DNA of 8,245 nucleotides from Actinomycetota bacterium (GTDB lineage: Bacteria; Actinomycetota; Thermoleophilia; Gaiellales; Gaiellaceae): assembly GCA_013821525.1 (NCBI GenBank), contig JACDGR010000136.1, positions 1 to 8,245 on the forward strand, in the 5' to 3' direction. The notes under the pieces are model-generated. The model was not told where the DNA came from. It was given only the letters and a program-made list of their open reading frames with translations, and searched no databases. Positions 6,670 to 8,245 of this stretch are shown here, piece by piece. Positions within the stretch are counted from its first letter, which is position 1; every line of letters starts with the position of its first letter. The translations under genes were made by a program, and so were the position numbers.

Positions 6670-7292
6670 GAGCCCTGGCCGATCCATTCCTCGCCGCCGG
6701 CGTAGACCTCTTTCTTCCAGAGCGGCACGCGCTCCTTCAGCTCGTCGATCGCGTCCTTGCAGGCGGAGAGCGCGTCCTGGCGGTGCGGAGCCGAGACTGC
6801 GATCACGACCGAGGTGTCGCCGATCCCGACGCGTCCGATGCGATGGTGGATCGCGACGGCGCAGAGCTCATATCGGCCCGCGAGCGACTCGGCAATCTCA
6901 TCCATCACCTGCTCAGCCATGCCCTCGTACGCCTCGTAGTCGAGGTGCTCCACGTCCCGCCCGCGCGAGTGAATGCGCGTCGTGCCGGTGAACGTGGCGA
7001 TCGCCCCGGCGCGCTCGTCGCGCACCTCGTCCACGACCTGGTCGAGTGAGAGCGGCTCCTCGCTGAGGCGGAAAGCGCCTCCCGAGACCGGCGGGATCAC
7101 CGCAACCTCGTCGCCGTCCGCGAGCACGTGCCCGTGTTCCGCATACGTCTTGTTGACCGCGTACAGCAGCCCGGCCGGCTCATCGCCGAGCTCGAGCGCG
7201 GGCCAGACCTCGGCGACGGTCGCCGCCTCGATCTCACGTTGTGACCACCCGGCCCGCTCGCGCAGGCCGGCAAAGAGTCGAACGCGAATCAC
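6666..7292 (-). CDS. moaX: Fused molybdopterin synthase, MoaD (small) plus MoaE (large) subunits
   Basis: Molybdopterin synthase turns cyclic pyranopterin monophosphate into molybdopterin by adding two sulfurs carried as a thiocarboxylate on the C-terminal Gly of MoaD. Here one 208-residue protein holds MoaD (1-72, starting VRLFAGLRERAG and ending VIPPVSGG at G71-G72) and MoaE (about 74-208). The MoaE part has HRIGRVGIGDTSVVIAVSAPHR and the end ELKERVPLWKKE; K186 and K193 match catalytic E. coli MoaE Lys119 and Lys126. The MoaD tail is therefore internal, which means cleavage after G72 is needed before activation, as described for the mycobacterial fusion MoaX. The GTG start (7292) shares GTGA with the upstream stop, and the stop shares ATGA with the protease. 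A TAGTGT hexamer 6 bases upstream of the GTG might give a second, leaderless transcript. Other Moco genes are not in the window. Confidence 0.94.
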   Translation of the reverse strand: MIRVRLFAGLRERAGWSQREIEAATVAEVWPALELGDEPAGLLYAVNKTYAEHGHVLADGDEVAVIPPVSGGAFRLSEEPLSLDQVVDEVRDERAGAIATFTGTTRIHSRGRDVEHLDYEAYEGMAEQVMDEIAESLAGRYELCAVAIHHRIGRVGIGDTSVVIAVSAPHRQDALSACKDAIDELKERVPLWKKEVYAGGEEWIGQGS

Positions 7293-8245
7293 GCAGGAAC
7301 ACTAAGGCGTACAGGCGTCTCGCCGGAGGCGAAGGTTTGTTCGAGCGCGCCGACGCAGACGGCGCAGAGCTGGAGCCCCGCCTCTTTCCTGATGAGGTCT
7401 AGTGCCCGCTCCGTCGTCATCGCGGTGCGATAGGGCCGTTCGGCGGTCATTGCTTCAAAGACGTCCGCGACCGCGAGGATTCGCATCGCGAGGCTGAGCT
7501 GCTCGACCCTGCGACCGTCCGGGTAGCCCGATCCGTCGAGCCGCTCGTGGTGTGCGCCCGCGATCTCCGAGATGGCGGCGAATGCTGCGACGCGGGCCAG
7601 GATCTCCTCGCTGTGCCGGGGATGCTGCTCGACGATTCGGCGCTCCTCTGCGTCGAGCGCACCTGGCTTGTCGAGGATCGTGTTCGGCACGCCGAGCTTG
7701 CCGATGTCGTGCAGTAGCCCTGCCCGGCGCAGCTCGCGGAGCGCTTCGTCCGAGCAGCCGAGGGTGGCGCCGATCTCCACCGCGATCTCGGCGACGCGTT
7801 CCGAGTGACGGTGTGTATAGGGCGACTTGGCATCGATCACCCGTGCGAACGCCTCGGCGATCCGGTCGAGGCGTAGCTCGTCGACTGCCTCGGGACGCTC
7901 GCCAGGGTCGAGCGACGCAACATCTGCGTCTCGCAGGTTCGCCCAGAACACCCGGTCGCTGCGGAACGAGACGAGAGCGTCCACGACCGCCGGATCGAAC
8001 CAGCGGCCCCGCCGTTCCGCTGCCACAGCGTAGGCCGCGTCGACCCCGCGCTCGCTCGCGAACACGTCGACCGTCTGTGCGAGGCACGCGATCCGCGCGA
8101 GCAGAGGGATCTGCGCGCCTCGGAGACCGTCCGGGTGACCGCGGCCGTTCCAGTGCTCGTCGAGCGCGCGAATCGCCGATGCGGTTTCCTCGTGGAAGCC
8201 GAGCAGGCGCGCAATCTCTGCTCCGCGCTCGCACCGGATCGAGAC
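7289..8245 (-). CDS. Tandem HD / HD-GYP domain phosphohydrolase, cut by the right edge
   Basis: The frame is open to the window end, so the N-terminus is missing; 318 residues are visible. Residues 1-62 are the end of a first HD-type domain (EHWNGRGHPDG, then IPLLARIACLAQTVDVF), where GHP stands in place of GYP. A linker containing GRWFDPAVVDALVSF follows. The second domain is complete: YTHRHSERVAEIA (about 143-155), LLHDIGKLGVP (177-187, metal-binding H179-D180), then HHERLDGSGYPDG (232-244, the GYP signature), and ADVFEAMTAERPYR. HD-GYP proteins hydrolyse cyclic di-GMP. The second domain has the residues expected for activity, the first looks degenerate and may be regulatory or dimerising. 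The protein ends shortly after the HD-GYP domain; no C-terminal HTH follows. It is the first visible gene of the operon and shares GTGA with the MoaD-MoaE start. Confidence 0.9.
   Translation of the reverse strand, partial: VSIRCERGAEIARLLGFHEETASAIRALDEHWNGRGHPDGLRGAQIPLLARIACLAQTVDVFASERGVDAAYAVAAERRGRWFDPAVVDALVSFRSDRVFWANLRDADVASLDPGERPEAVDELRLDRIAEAFARVIDAKSPYTHRHSERVAEIAVEIGATLGCSDEALRELRRAGLLHDIGKLGVPNTILDKPGALDAEERRIVEQHPRHSEEILARVAAFAAISEIAGAHHERLDGSGYPDGRRVEQLSLAMRILAVADVFEAMTAERPYRTAMTTERALDLIRKEAGLQLCAVCVGALEQTFASGETPVRLSVPA
7299..7304 (-). promoter_or_regulatory. Possible internal leaderless promoter for the MoaD-MoaE gene
   Basis: On the - strand this reads TAGTGT (TANNNT), 6 bases before the GTG at 7292. 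It lies inside the last codons of the HD-GYP gene, so it may be coincidence; no -35 is evident. Confidence 0.25.

Noticed and set aside
6667..6687. Upstream ATG (6687) for the M50 protease
   Set aside because: Its purine-rich stretch directly abuts the ATG with no spacing, whereas ATG 6669 gives the same 4-base overlap pattern seen at the other junctions of the operon.

Overview
This is a GC-rich bacterial window with tightly packed genes, GTG starts as common as ATG, and two genes that look leaderless. Together with the gene content (tandem HD-type phosphohydrolase, VanW protein with peptidoglycan-binding repeats, fused MoaD-MoaE, SelA/SelB), this suggests a high-GC actinobacterium, possibly of the class Thermoleophilia. 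The lineage is inferred from gene style, not from a marker gene.

Layout. Left edge, + strand: the 3' end of a VOC (glyoxalase-fold) protein (1-246), then a 25-residue single-pass membrane protein (310-387) with a strong ribosome binding site, followed by a GC-rich hairpin (398-430). Facing it on the - strand is a three-gene selenocysteine operon, selA (3574-2294), selB (2303-606) and a 49-residue zinc-ribbon protein (613-464). Each gene overlaps the next by 8-10 bases. Divergent from selA, across a 64-base gap, is a + strand gene (3639-5327) for a membrane-anchored VanW-domain protein. It ends 8 bases from a convergent - strand operon covering the rest of the window: tandem HD / HD-GYP phosphohydrolase (cut by the right edge), fused molybdopterin synthase MoaD-MoaE, a compact M50 membrane metalloprotease, and a LOG-family nucleotide hydrolase. 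All three junctions in this operon are 4-base stop/start overlaps (GTGA, ATGA, GTGA).

How it fits together. SelA converts Ser-tRNA(Sec) to Sec-tRNA(Sec) and SelB delivers it to UGA codons. No selD, selC or obvious selenoprotein gene is visible, so these must lie elsewhere if the system works. MoaD-MoaE makes molybdopterin. Sec and Mo cofactor meet in selenocysteine-containing formate dehydrogenases, so the organism may have one, but that is inference. The points most worth a second look are the small zinc-ribbon gene coupled to selB, the MoaD Gly-Gly tail buried inside a fusion protein, the paired leaderless-type promoters between selA and vanW, and the four-gene overlapping operon that mixes second-messenger, cofactor, protease and nucleotide genes.
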